DNA of 64,000 bases from Aphidius gifuensis (lineage: Eukaryota > Arthropoda > Insecta > Hymenoptera > Braconidae), in NCBI RefSeq assembly GCF_014905175.1, contig NC_057791.1, positions 1,612,001 through 1,676,000 of the forward strand. Reading direction: 5' to 3'. The translations under genes and the position numbers were made by a program. Below, piece by piece: positions 1 through 13,620 of this stretch. Numbering within the stretch: the first letter of the stretch is position 1; every line of letters starts with the position of its first letter. The notes below the pieces were generated by a model. That model saw nothing but the letters and a program-made list of their open reading frames with translations, was not told the DNA's origin and did no database searches.

Positions 1-2148
1 ATGTATAAAATTGAATTTATACAAATTGCTAAATCAGTTTGTCCATCGAATGAATATTTAAAAAATACATTTAATATATTTCAATCAATAAAATTAATTC
101 ATGTTGTGTTTATTTAAAATTTTATGTCATGTTGTTGTTGTAAGATGAAAAATTAATTTCATGAATATTCAGGTTAAATTATTGATAATTAACTTTACAT
201 AAATTGAATTTAATATTTTCAAAAGAATATTTAAATTTTTTATCAACTTTTTATTGAAATTTATAAAAAATTGAATTAATTTTTATATAAAGTTAATTAA
301 AATGTATAAAAAAAAATATTCATTTCTATAAATGTAATTATTTTATATAATATTTTGAGGTGGAAAATAATTAGCTTTTGTAGAGTAATGAAAATATAAA
401 TTATATAATATTTATCATAATAATGTATAATTTTGTTGGAAAATTGAGTTTCAATTTGACATACTTGAATATTGAAAATTTACTGCATGACAAAGTTTTG
501 TATATATAATTTTGTTTGACGTGTGTCTTTCTCTCTTTCTCTTTTAAAATATTATAACAACTATTTGTTATTTCATTTTATAAAATTTACATATATATAA
601 ACATGCATACATTTGCAAAATAAGCTATGATATACTGTAATCCTTTATAAATTTGGTTTTCAAGTTGTAACTTGCATCTCTCAGTTCCACTAACCTATCA
701 TCTGCGATTCATATCTCTTATCATTTTCAAAAGCTATTCTACATCATTTAAATATATATATACAAAATTCTACCTTATTTCTCGAGATGGTTGCCGTCTA
801 CCAAAGTCTTTTTTTTTTTTTTTATTAAACCTATACATTTATATGCAAACACATACACACACACCAAGCCTTCTTCTCATTCTTCCTAACATTGCGTTCA
901 GAATCGAATTCAATATTCATTTTTGCCTAGCCTTCTTTTCCTATCAATTTCCGTTGAAGATGATAAAGTAGAATTGAATAAAATAATGATAATAATAGTA
1001 ATAATAAAATGATAGAAAATCTTGAAGGAAAAAATTAATAAAAAATAAAGTTAAAAAAAATCACGAAAATTTTACTGAAATATATAAAAGTTTAAAATTG
1101 ATTTAATACTGTCTGAAATGCAGTTTTTTATTTGATTGTTGACACTTGATATTTATTTGAATTGTCAATAACTGATAGTGATGAAAAAATAAAAAATATA
1201 TAAATTCAAGTGTTTTGTTCTGAAGTGAAAATTTTTTAAAAATAAAAAAATATTAAACATTATAAAATCACGAGGATGGAAAAAATAAAAAATTGAATTT
1301 TTGAAGAACATCTGCACAAGTTTAACAAGGTACTTAAAATTTTTTTTTTTTTTTTTTTTTTATGTTTTTCATATTAAATTTTTGTTTTTAAAAAAAATAA
1401 AAATTATATAAGAACATAAATTTTTTAAATAAAGTTTTTAAATATATAGTGACAAAGACAAGCAGGCTAAGCACATAAAAATGATTAAATATAATTTTTT
1501 TTTTTTTCGCGAGAAGAATAAAAATAGAGAAGGATATATGAACAAAAAGAAGGAAAAAAAAAAAAATATTTTGTATAATGCTTGGGGGTATTAAAACTAA
1601 AGTAATTAGTGACTTGGCACTGAGAACGCTTTTCAGGTTTGTACTATGGTCTAATCGTCACCACGTTGCAAGGGCTCATCTTCTCCACATACACAATTAC
1701 ACTTTATTATTCATATATATATATTCTCACTTTTTGCCACACTCTACGACATTCATAAGCCGATAATATTTTTTTAGGATTATCGCAAATTTGCAGTCAC
1801 ATAGCTTTAATTATTTTTTTTTTTTTTACACACAACATTTAGACATGTAAAACTTGAATAAAACACTTCTTATAATTTCCAGTGATTATGTGATTAATGT
1901 AATTTAATCCAAGTTTCAAGATTATAATTATCCTAAAAGTTTTAAAATTTAATTTAAAGTATTTTCATTTTTTTTTTTTTCAATTTTACTATTTGACAAA
2001 TTTTTTTTCTATATTTATTTATACACTAAAAAAAAAAAATATTTATAATAAAAATAATCAACTATAATTGATGGTTAATAATAAAAAAAAATATAAATAA
2101 ATCAATGTTTAGTTTGATTTACGTTTACGAGCGAATTAAATGTAAAAG
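1..2148. other. AT-rich non-coding stretch
   Basis: Low-complexity A/T sequence with long homopolymers. Short (CA)n at about 845-870. No supported gene, splice pair or RNA seen. Confidence 0.6.
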
Positions 2149-2186
2149 AAAAAAGCAATACGTATAACCATACGTATTGCTTTTTT
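2149..2186. repeat. Perfect 17-bp hairpin with 4-base loop
   Basis: AAAAAAGCAATACGTAT, loop AACC, then the exact reverse complement ending in a T run. On paper it resembles a bacterial intrinsic terminator, but in this eukaryotic setting it is a foldback of unknown role. It lies about 170 bases before the TATA-like box at 2355. Confidence 0.75.
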
Positions 2187-2354
2187 TTTCTTTATGTACT
2201 TGGCTGATGGAATTGTCCAAGTGGTCACAAATGAGGATATATGAGTGGACGCGTGCGCTTCTTAAGAAGCTTCGTGATTTACAGAAATATCAGTATACTA
2301 GTTGGTTGGCATGTCTTGGATGTACTTGAGTGTTGAGTACTCACGCGATAGAGG

Positions 2355-2363
2355 TATATAAAG
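2355..2363 (+). promoter_or_regulatory. TATA box of a candidate plus-strand promoter
   Basis: TATATAAAG stands in a less AT-rich island (2200-2640). It is followed within about 240 bases by a good donor site CCG/GTGAGC at 2595/2596. TATA box, a purine-rich leader and a donor in this order suggest a first exon. Confidence 0.35.
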
Positions 2364-2384
2364 TGAACGCACTTCAAGTCAATG

Positions 2385-2595
2385 AAGAATCCTCCTTGAA
2401 AGCAAGAAGAAGAAGATGATGTAGAAAAAAAAAAAAAAGATAGTAAAAAGAAACAACAATGAGAAAGAACAAAAAAAAAGTGAGAAAAGTAAACGGGCAC
2501 TCAAGTCAGTACAGAGCTTTGGTATCTTGGCAGCTATCGGGAAAGATCACGTGCGATTTTCCAATGGAACGACTACGGTTGTGTTTACCCTTCCG
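2385..2595 (+). other. Candidate 5' exon
   Basis: From about 30 bases after the TATA box to the donor at 2596. An ATG at 2459 opens a frame of 45 codons (MRKNKKKVRKVNGHSSQYRA and on) that runs up to the donor. Joined to the acceptor at 6285 it would stop after six more codons, so it may be an upstream reading frame in a leader, or splice elsewhere. The exon boundaries are inferred from signals only. Confidence 0.3.
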
Positions 2596-2639
2596 GTGAG
2601 CTCAATCTCCTTGGCTGCCAACCAACCCCTCTTACAATT

Positions 2640-5600
2640 TTCTGCGTAACTAGACAACATCGTCTACTATTTTCTTTTTTTTTCAACTTTTTTTTTTTAT
2701 CATCTTTTTCTGTACCATTATCTACTCGACAGCTAAATTCTAATTTTTTTATTTTCTCTTCTCTTCTCTTTTTTCCTAGTAGAAAATATTATGATAATAA
2801 TTTTTTAAAAAATTTATTCATACATGACTGCTAATTTTAATGACAAAAAAATATTTGCTTTAGGCAATTGCCTATATCAAAGTATATTTTTAATATAATA
2901 TTTATTTTGAAATGTTATTCTTGTTGATGGCTGTATAAATCTCAGTGTATGTGTGTCTCTTAAGTTGAGAGAAAACTAGCTGAATGGTAGACTCTTTAGA
3001 TCGTAAAAGCTTGCGTTTATTATCATTTTGCTGAGACTCAAAATATCTGTATCTATATCAATATCAAGCATACACAAAGTATATAAGCTTCTTGCTAAGC
3101 TAGGTTACAAAAGCATGCTGTTATAACATTCAACGTTCTAGACCAGGTACTTGATACATTTATTTATATATTTTTTTTTTTCTTCAATCTGTCGTTTATG
3201 CACCACATCAGCAAACTATATATAAACCCCTATATAATACCATCGCAAATGCTAAGATTGAAAGACTAAATGTATGGTAAAAAAAAACTGCAAACATCTA
3301 GAGTTGAAAATACATATTCCCTTGCTTTATCTTTCTTCCTCTTTTTATATATATATATGACAGTGCATATAAATGTATTAAATTCATACATGCACATACT
3401 CCACAAATATACTAAAACGGTCTATGTATATTTCCATGAATATACTTTGGTGTATAATTCAACAACCAGTTCGATCATACATACTTGGAAATAGAAGGGT
3501 CAACGACTCAAGATAACATCAAAATAATAAATGCTAACCCATGTAAATAAATTTTATTTTTATCATTTTTATTTAAAAAAAAATCTATATTAATCATAAT
3601 TCATTATTATTTTAATAGATGATTATTATTGTTTTATAGTTTTGCTCATTTAACATTATTATTTCATGCTAAATTTGTACTCGACATTTTGTAAATTTTC
3701 AAATTATAATTGCTAATAATATACCGAGGGAAAAGTTGTACAAAGTTGGAGAAATAAAAAAAATAATAATTCTTGAAATTCGGTCAAAGTAGAATACTTA
3801 GTTGAAGTTTGTTTAAATATATTTTATTTATATTTTATTACATTTTTAATTATGATATCTCAAATGCCAAGTAATTATCATTAATAAATTTATTTAAAGA
3901 TGTTTATTTATTTTTAATTCAGTAAAAGCTCAGTGAGTTTGAATAAAAAAAAAAATATCCATCGATTATTTTCGAGTGAAATAAACATTAATTTACACAC
4001 ATGGTATTTATTTTTATATTCCGTTTGTCAATTACTATGTTTGTTCCAAATTATAGGGTGTATACAGATCCATATCAGTCCATAAAATTTCGTTGGTTAA
4101 ATAGTAAAATTGATGATCCTTTTTTTATTTATTTAAAGTTAAATTAACACTTATCTACAATAATTAATGTGACACATATCAAAATAAATTTTCTACTTTA
4201 TAGTATATAGATAATTTGAAAAATTTTTTAAATGTGTTCTTAACGACATTTAAGGATCATTCATTTTATTATACGATGCGAGTAAAAGATGAGCATCCTG
4301 CAGATGGTAAAATTTACGTGATAGTACGGGTGATATTTTGGCTTGAAGCCCATTATTTTTCCAAAGAGAGAAACTACATAATGATTACATATAAAAGAAA
4401 AATAATAAGGGTAAAAAAAGAGTGTGACAAAATATGCACACAAAAATACTGAAGGGTACTTTTTAGTTGAACGTATTTATTTTTTTTTTTTTTGTAACTT
4501 TATATCTGTCTTTGTTATTAACACAAGCGTCAATGAAAAGTAGGTGGTTGTGGGTGGTGATGTAAACGGGCTTCATGATCGGAAACTACGATAATAGAGG
4601 TGGAGAAGCATTAGAGAAACGAGGTAGAGGCTTCAGTTCCGCTTTTATAAATATATATCACCCTTGTGGCGTAGACTTTCTCGCTTTTGCCCTTTTACTA
4701 CCACTAATACCATCACTACCATCACCATCAGTATCACCCCTCCTATGTAGATACTATATACAACATCCCACGAAGCCCCCCTAGACACTAAAATTTATTT
4801 ATCTATATAGACACTTGACAATCTCGAGGCCATTCGATATTCCAACACGTTGATAATATTCAACTGCTTGTAATCAAGTTGTACTTAATCTGTCAATCGA
4901 TGTGTCAATTGCTCTGATTTTACTGCTACACCACTCTTTAAGCTTTAATTTATTAACATTTTTATTTTTATCACTACTTTAGCATTTATTAGCATAAATT
5001 TTTTTTATTCATTCATTAATTAATATACGTGAAATATTTATCATTGAAAAATTGATTTTTAAGTATTTTTTTTTTTAGCAAAAAAATTAGTAATTAATTG
5101 AAATTTTTTTTTTTAATTCATAAAAATATTGATTAAATTGATAACTAGCAATAAATTAGATGCTTTTTTTTTTGTTATCATATTTTATTCAAGTTAAGTA
5201 ATTAGTTTCGAAAATTATCAAATGTCTGATCTTTTTTTTTTTTTCATCTTTCGATAAGTTTTTTGCAATTAATTTTATTCGTAGAAATAAAATACTCGTT
5301 TTCATTTGAAATTTAAATAATATTAATATCAATAAAGATAAATTGGATCTAAATGTAAAAGATAAAAAAAAGATGAGAATAAAAAAAGTAGTTTTACATT
5401 CAGAAGCCAATATTGACTAATTACTTTTAAAAAAATATAATTGAAGTATGAAAGATAAGTAATTTAAGTGAATATGAGTTGATGGATTATGTCAAACTTG
5501 ATGAAAACCAGTTTAATTATTAATAATTCAACATTTCAATTGGAGTATGAGAGATAAATTCAATTTTGAATCTATTAGCAACTTGGAGAATGTCACAATA

Positions 5601-6284
5601 CAGTACATTGATAGTTTATCGAATAGGGTATTAGTATTTGGCTTAATCCTATCTGTTCACGTTTCTCTCGACGCAATGCACTCAGTGTGAATCAACCACA
5701 TCAACAGACCAATATTCTCCAAATACTCTGTATACAATTTCTCTCTCTTGTATTTTGCTCGATTCTCAATCGTTCTATCCAAGCCGATTCATGTCTTACG
5801 CGTTAATCGGCTTGGAATTTTGCCAATTCGCAATGCTCTATTGATACAACATACTGTATAAATTTTAAATGTCAATCCTACAATTATAAAAAGAAAATAA
5901 AAATTTTTGAGAAAAAAAAAACAAATAAACAAAGAAATAAATAATATGAAAAATTCAAAATTATTAGCTTGCATTCAAAGCAGCTTGAAATGATTTTGAT
6001 TCATTGGAATTGTGGTGAAACAATTGGCAAGATGTATCAAAAATAAATATACTTTTTTAAATTTAAATTTTGAATTTTTAAATGTTAATTAAAACATTTA
6101 AAAATCAACGACAAATATTAATATTTAATACGTAAATTTTACGCTTTATAAAAATTGTAAATTATTTTAATGTTAATTTTACAAATTAATTTTATAAAAT
6201 ATAAATTTATTAATGTAAAAAAAAATGTTTAATTTACAGTTTATTAAATTTCATTAATTTGTATATCATTGCTATTTGTTACAG
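2640..6284. other. AT-rich non-coding stretch with two less AT-rich islands
   Basis: Mostly A/T low complexity. An island at about 4550-4790 ends in ACC/ATC-rich triplets (about 4699-4738). A second at about 5640-5830 contains the 12-bp hairpin. No gene supported. Confidence 0.55.
5778..5816. repeat. GC-rich 12-bp hairpin
   Basis: TCCAAGCCGATT, a 15-base loop, then AATCGGCTTGGA. A perfect GC-containing stem is unusual in this AT-rich background. No RNA family is recognised. Confidence 0.7.
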
Positions 6285-6381
6285 AGTGAGTAGTTCAATG
6301 TAGGCGTGATTGGGTTAATTGAGGACAACTTTTGTCGCGCTCCAAATGTATCTGGCTTGATTGGTGTCAATGGAAAAATGG
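6285..6381 (+). other. Candidate internal exon
   Basis: A 97-base, less AT-rich stretch bounded by TTGTTACAG and a near-perfect donor G/GTAAGT. One frame is open from an early TAG to the donor (NFCRAPNVSGLIGVNGKM). A late ATG (6370) would give MEKW before the donor. It could be a leader exon or the start of coding in a long gene whose other exons are far away. Splice signals are good; protein identity is unknown. Confidence 0.4.
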
Positions 6382-9300
6382 GTAAGTGCTTTTTACAAAA
6401 TCATTTAAATACTGTTTGAATATATTACTATTAACATTTGCATATATTCAAAGCCACATAAAATTTTATTTCATTTTATTTATTTTATTTTTCAATAAAA
6501 TTTAATTTTTTTTTTTTTCACTACAGTATACTGAATTTTATTAGTTTTTAGTTTTTTCGTGTTTTAAATAATCTACTGTAGATAGCTTCAGGCAGTCAAC
6601 TCTGTTAGTACAAATAATACAATAGAAAAAAAAATATATTCAACACACAATAACGTTGAGTTTATTATTTTTTAAAATTGATTATTTTATTTTTCATATT
6701 TTTGTTCATTCGTTTTTATCTTTTATATATTTTTTTAAAATAAAATTCAACATATTTAATTGGAAAGTCAAAATATATATATTTATTAAAAATTTAATGT
6801 AAATATTATTTTTTTTATTTTATTTTCAAATTCTGGGAAATGATGGCTTTTCTTTTCGACTTATTTTGATAAAAGAATTTTTTTTTTTATCGTACTGTTT
6901 ACTATCGTCAAACATGTACGTTCAATAATACCTGTTTACTTTGGTCACCCACGATTCTAATTTAAATAAACAAACACAAAAATTGCATGATTGATTTTTA
7001 AGTCTCGACAATTCTTCGATCAGCTTTTTCACTCTTTTTATTTATTTTTTTTTCTCAGTCTATTTTCTTTCTCCTCAGGGCGTGGATTATTTAAAATCAA
7101 TCTAAATAATATATATTATTAAATTTTTAAAATAAACAACAATGGAAGATAAAAATTCTAAAAAAAATCGATCAATTTTTATCAGCTATTTTATATTTAT
7201 TAGATCAAATAAAAATACCTTTAAAAAAAATAACGCGGACTGATCAATTTTCTGAGCCCAGCTGTTGTGTTATATATATTTATTTTTTTTACAACTATTT
7301 TTAAAATGATATCAAACTTTTACTAGCTATTCAATGTCATAAATTTCGCTGTAACACAATCTTCCATGCATCCATATGCGAATCACACAAAACATAGATA
7401 AAAAAATAAATAAAAATATGTCTTTTTCTTTTTATAAAAAAATAAGTTTAACTACCAAAGATAACAAAGTTTAACGGTTCTGTACATTGTAAAATAACTA
7501 TTTTTATGATTCATATATATATTTTTTGCATTATAAAATACAACTAACAATCTAGAATCAAGTACAGTTAAAGTAAATGTACATAAATGCGTAGGTGATC
7601 TGATCTTGCTCGAGCTCAACCACTAAACAATAAAATAATAATAATAATAAATTATTATTTTTATGTGTAATCAATATTATAATGCGTAGGTTGATTGTAT
7701 ATTTTATTTATAATATAAATTTTATTATAATATTTTTTTTTAAATGAAAAAATAATATATAGCTTTATCTAAATTGCAAAAGAGGCTTTTGTCTGTTGTA
7801 CTTGGTGACCAAGAGACTTTTCATGGATATGTCTTTTATATATGTTAGCTCTCTCTTTTGATTCTTTTTTTTTTTTTTATTTCTGCAAACACTTGATGTC
7901 TGTACCATTTGTGCCAGTTATACACTGTCCATCGCAAATAACACCAGGACACTGTGTAAATAATGCTTGTCTCAGCAGATTTTTTTATCATTTTTTTTTT
8001 TATCTTACAATCGTGACAATATATTTCTAGAAGAAATTTAAATATTACTATTGTCATAAACGCGTAATAAATATACAGCTATATATAAACTGCAATAAAA
8101 ATTTTATAATGAAATAAAACTCTGAGAAACTTTCTACAATTTACAGATCATAGTAGCAAAAGAAAAAAATATTATAATTTAATAATTTCATCCTACATTT
8201 AAAAATAAACTTTTTCATCTAATTTTTTATTTCATTGATGCTTTTAAACTTGAATAAAAAATGAACAATATTCGCACATTTTTACTGATGGATATTTTTT
8301 TATTTTAATCAACTTTTTTGGGTTGTTAAAACATTTTAATTTAATTGAACAATATTTTGTAAATTATATTTTCCTTGACAGTTACAAGTGTTTAATTCAT
8401 GCATATATGTATATTGATAATGTTAATACACTAAGTATAAATATTATCAACATGACCCTGTCGACATTTACTTGTATTTAATGGTTCATGGTGTATAAAC
8501 AGAACCCTTCACGCTTTTCCGTCACAATCACTCCAAACAGAGTCATGCTTGTCATCAAAAACTTGTCGCTATATTGCTCCATTCATAAATATACTTACAT
8601 GTCTGTGTAAACTAACAATTAACTACAATAATATACTTGAATTAAATATTTAAATAATTTTTTTATACTCATAATAACATAGTATTACGAAAAAAAATTT
8701 GCACATATTAAAAAATATAAATTAAACTACTATTACTCAATGAAATTTTTTTTTCTCTTAAACAACATTTAATAATTAAAAAAAAAAAAAATAATTATAC
8801 AAAAAAGCGAATTATAATTGCTTATTATAGCTATGAATAACTTATGAATCATTTTTTTTTTTAATCATAACTTATGATGATAAAAAAAAGAAAAAAAACT
8901 AAAACTTGTTTTTTTTTTTTCTTCTTTTTTTATAATTTAAAATTGATTGACCATGAATTAATTTATTAATAAATTTTAAATAATATATGTATGTATTTTT
9001 ATGAAGATTAATAAAGTAGTATATGTATCTGTAAATATTTGTATGAGGGCATGGATAGGTTGCGACGATGAACGCACACAAAATGTGGCCTCGTAGATTT
9101 ACCAGTTTTATCTCGTACATAGCAAGCAGCTAAAACGCCCATATGTACATTTCGCATTTTTTTTTTTTATATTTTTATTTTTCTATATCGGTATATGTAC
9201 ATGGTATTCATGTATATTTACCAATGTATGCTACTCACGTATTCACATCGTCTCGATGATGCATTGGTCGCGCCTTTTCACGTAAATTTTTTTATCTTTT

Positions 9301-12300
9301 TTTTTTTTTTTTGCTTCTTTTACCCTAATACCCAAAACCACCTTTACATTCCATATGCTAAATCATGAATTATCTTTTCAAAAATATATCTAACTTTTCT
9401 AATATCTTTTTGCGATATACATGGCTATTTTATTTTCTATACACGTGATGAATATTTGATCATCCATTTCGAAAAGTAAAATATTTTTTATTGGTAGCAT
9501 TAATTTAATTGAAAATTTATTAGATTATTTTTATATATATTCCATTGATTTTTAACATAAAAAAATATAATATTACAAGTGGTTTTTTTTTTTTAAAAGT
9601 TTTAAAACTTGAATAAAAAATATTTTATATATATCGGGAGCTTACATTATCTTGAAACGAGTCATCCCCATTGAGCATAAATTATTTCATCCAAACTTTT
9701 ACTTTTTCCTCCCTTTTTGATTATAAATTTTTCATTCGAGTATTTAAAATCGATATTCACCTCAAAGTTGTTCTCAAATGAAATAAAAAAAGGGGGAATT
9801 TTTTTATTATTTTTTTTTCTATCCAAAAGAGTATGTGTGAGACGAGAACTGACAAGATTCACCGTGCAGATCAAGACCACGAAAAAAGCTCAATGGATTA
9901 GTGGTTTCAAGCTGTCGTACTATCGGTCTAGAACCATTTATTTTCCTTGGTGCTTGATAAATAATCCAGGCTCTAATATGACCTCAAAATACAAATGAAA
10001 AAAAAGAAAAAAAATTGAATAAAAAACTCTATAAAAGTAGAGTATATACATAAAACTTGAGATAAAAAAAAAAATAATCATAATTAAAATTTTTTAATTA
10101 TTTTATTTAAACAAAAAAACTAATTTTTAGTTAAACATGTAATTGTGTAAAGAAACAATTAACTATAGCATCTGTGTAAACACTTTTCATCTCTCACTAG
10201 TCACAACAGTCTACACCCACATTTAGCCATAAAAACAACCCTCACAATTCAACTCTCAAACAACATAGAACAACGTTATATTCAGCATTGAAATCACCCC
10301 AAGTTAAATCCCCCCAAAATTTACCAAATAGTCGCATTAAATCAATTATTTAATAATCATTATTTCTGATTTATCCGGTCTAATAAACTGGCAAAAAAAA
10401 AAAAACTTCAAGAGCTTTTTATTTATATTTTTCAACTCCCCCAACCATTTTTTCTATTTTAAATATATTTTTTTTACTATTTTATTAAGGCACGTATATA
10501 CAACTGGTGTTTTAAGACCCTCCAAGAATTTCCGACGTTTTCGAGGGTCAATTCTTAGTTTTTTTTTTTCGTCTACTGAAAGGCAACTCATCGGATAAAT
10601 CAGAACCGAATCTCCCCAAACGAAAACTTTTGCCCAATGGCTTTGTACCGTTTTTTTTTTTTTTCCTTCTTTTTTATTGTTGTTGTTGTTGTTGTTGTTA
10701 TATATTTTTTAAAAAAATCATTATCATTATTTTTTTTCTTCTCATTTCAACGACATACTTTGCTTTACTTTATTTACTTCAACACACTTGGCTTCCAAGA
10801 TTCGTTATTGGTTCTCCCTTTTTATTTATTTCTACCCTCTAAAACATACACACGTCTATCGTTTTTATTTTTTTTTTTTTTTGTTCTATTTTGTTTTTAC
10901 ACTCAGCCAAAAAGTTCTTTTTATATAATTTTTTTCTTTCAAAGCTCTTCAACAACCCCTCACTATTTGAACAAACGAAAAATCCCCAATGGACGTGTGG
11001 AACATTGATGCTACTATGCACCTTATATAGATTTTTTTTTACTTCTTTTTAAATATTTTTTCTTTATTTTTACGAGGGCTTTTCTTCTGCAGAATAATTT
11101 TAAAAATTTTAAAGCTAACCCTGGATCATTCTTGACGAGGGCTTCTTCTTCTTCAACAGCACCGTTTTTTAATTTTTTTTAAAGATGTGTAGAGTTGTAT
11201 ATTTGCGGTTAAAGGGGAACAACTCATATTGTTAAAGGGAACAAAAAAAATAATATATAAACTCAGTGTTTTTGGTGCATGAATACATTTCACCCATGTT
11301 ACATATTTTATCAGTCTTCATGTATACATGAAATTGTTTTATATAAAAAAAAAAAAATAACTAACAGTCTCGAATATTTACTCAGGCTAAAATGCGTTTA
11401 CCTATCATCGCCTGAATGCTTTACGATTACAACTTTAAACTTCAAAGTGTAACAAGCAACTACTACTATATTTAAACTTGTAATATTTTTCAATCATTTA
11501 AATTAACATAAAAATCAAATTAAAAAGAACAAGAATATCATAAAAAAAATATAAATTGCATTAAACTTAAAGGTTTTTTTTTTTGTAATTAATTATAAAT
11601 CGATGTGAAAGTTTTTTTATATAGTCATGGATATTTTTATATCAAGAGTTTTTATTATTAGCAATATTATGAGTCTGTTGATTTTATTATATCAACTGGC
11701 TATTTTATTTTTAAATAAATTATCAGAAAAATGCTGTTTGTCATTTAATCGTTGGGTATTAATCAATAATCACTAATCACACGTGTCGTTGTCATTCAAC
11801 TGACACATTGATTGACAAGCATTACTCATTCATTAACGAATGAATTATTTATTTATTTATTCAAATTAAAAAGTCATTAAGACTAAAAAAAAACTAGATT
11901 AGATTATTGTAAAAAATTTTTTTCTATTATTTCTTTTATCGTATTTAGCAGTTGAGTATGTTTATAATGAAAAAATAAACGACGTGAATAGATGTACTCT
12001 CTCATTATTTTGCTACATCATCTACTGTGGCACGTGACACAAGTTTCAAGATTAAACACTGCATATAAAATTAGTTGAGACACAAAAAAAATAAAATACA
12101 CATTAAGTACAATCATAATTACACTGAATTCCATTATTATCAAAAAATAATAATAATAACAAACAGGGTAAACAACACATTGTTGTGTAAACAATGTGAG
12201 ATAAAAATATGTATTTTTTTTTTTCTTTTAGTTAGTAAAAAGAATCATAATAGTTATAAAAAAAAATAAACTCACCAAAATTTTTTAAATTCCAACGTTG

Positions 12301-13150
12301 CACTAAAATTCCTCAATTTTTATAAATACCAACACAAACGTCATTAAGTGTGTCAAAATGGACCAACCAACAACATAAAACATAACCTCACGAATGCCAA
12401 CTTGTTTTTTTTTTAATTTCTTCACTAAGCTGTCACCAAAAAAATATATAAATAAATATTTAAAATATAAACAAAAACAATATAATCATTTTGATATTAT
12501 TTCACATAAAATTAATAGAAAAAAAAAAAAAAAAATTAATGTCAACAATTAAGAATTAATATTGTCAATTTATTTGAGGTTAGATTAACACATTTGGCGT
12601 TGCTAACAACAGATTTATTTATTTTTATTATTATGGTAACACATTTACCTACTTGTCTATTTAAATTTTATAGACATAATAAATTCACTATACGACAATG
12701 TAATATATAAAAAATATTTAACAATAAACACGTTAATATTTACTAAAAATTGCTCAAATATCAAAATAAATTTATCAAAAAGAAAAAAAACAAATTACAA
12801 GTTACAAATTAGCAAAAACAATAATAGTTATTAAAGTATTTTTATAAATTTTTAATGTTATTATTGTACATAATTTAATTGATGAAAATTCGAGTATAAC
12901 AGATGACGTATAAATGCAAACATGCTAGGTGCACGACCGGCATCGAACTGGCGTACAAGTGAAAACATAGTTGGTGAGCAATGTCAGTGAGTGTAAGTTG
13001 CATTTGTATGTTGGAGCAAATGAGATAGACAAAGTTTGCGCCGAGAGTTTGAGTTTTTGTTGATGCTAGAGTGAGTGAGTAAGTCGTTGTGTGTGTATAA
13101 GAGAGTATCATAAAGAGAAAGATAGAAAATAAATAATAGTAGTAGTAAAA
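6382..13150. other. AT-rich non-coding stretch
   Basis: Homopolymer and dinucleotide-rich sequence; (TTG)n at about 10677-10699. Short open frames on both strands are Phe-, Ile- and Lys-rich readings of A/T runs. No exon signals worth calling. Confidence 0.55.
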
Positions 13151-13620
13151 AAAAGATAGATAAAGCAAGTGTACCGGTGCGCGCGATTCTCAACGCGCCG
13201 TCGTTGACGAACACATGGATCATTTTGTCTCATTTCAACCTACAAAATTCTTGGATAAATATTATAATTTTCTCTCTGTTGCACTAGTATGTCAATCAGG
13301 TTATTGTTCCTCTTACTTTGCCCCTTCAACCTCTCACCCTTTACCACCCATTCGTCGACCTGACGGCCTTCCATGAAAATTCTTGCCGACACCCTGAATT
13401 GAGGGAGAAATATTTTCTCTTTTCTTTTGGTCTCTCTCTCACACTCATTTACTCAGTTTGCTTTTAAACTTGTCGTGCCTCCTCATACTGTATTTTCTCC
13501 CTCTCTCTTTTGTGTGGAGTTTTAGAAAACCGATGGTGGAGAAATCTGGCTCGATTCAATGCTTCATTCGAGTGTCTCTAGCCGCCGGCGCCATCGACGT
13601 CATACTATAATACTACGCAC
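13151..13620. other. Less AT-rich island, possible regulatory region or leader exon
   Basis: Contains GTGCGCGCGATT, CAACGCGCCGTCG and GCCGCCGGCGCCATCGACG, CpG-bearing strings that are rare elsewhere in the window, plus CT-rich tracts. Only very short open frames. It could be a promoter or enhancer. Confidence 0.3.

Noticed and set aside
2149..2186. Bacterial intrinsic terminator
   Set aside because: The shape fits, but the window is eukaryotic with spliced genes and no adjacent bacterial-type gene.
4216..4452. 78-codon plus-strand frame with a possible splice pair
   Set aside because: Starts at TTG and the donor GTAAAA is weak. The middle looks faintly protein-like but this is not enough to call.
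10630..11008. Two overlapping plus-strand frames of 70 and 123 codons
   Set aside because: They are Phe- and Val-rich readings of poly-T and (TTG)n, without splice or start context; a simple-repeat artefact.
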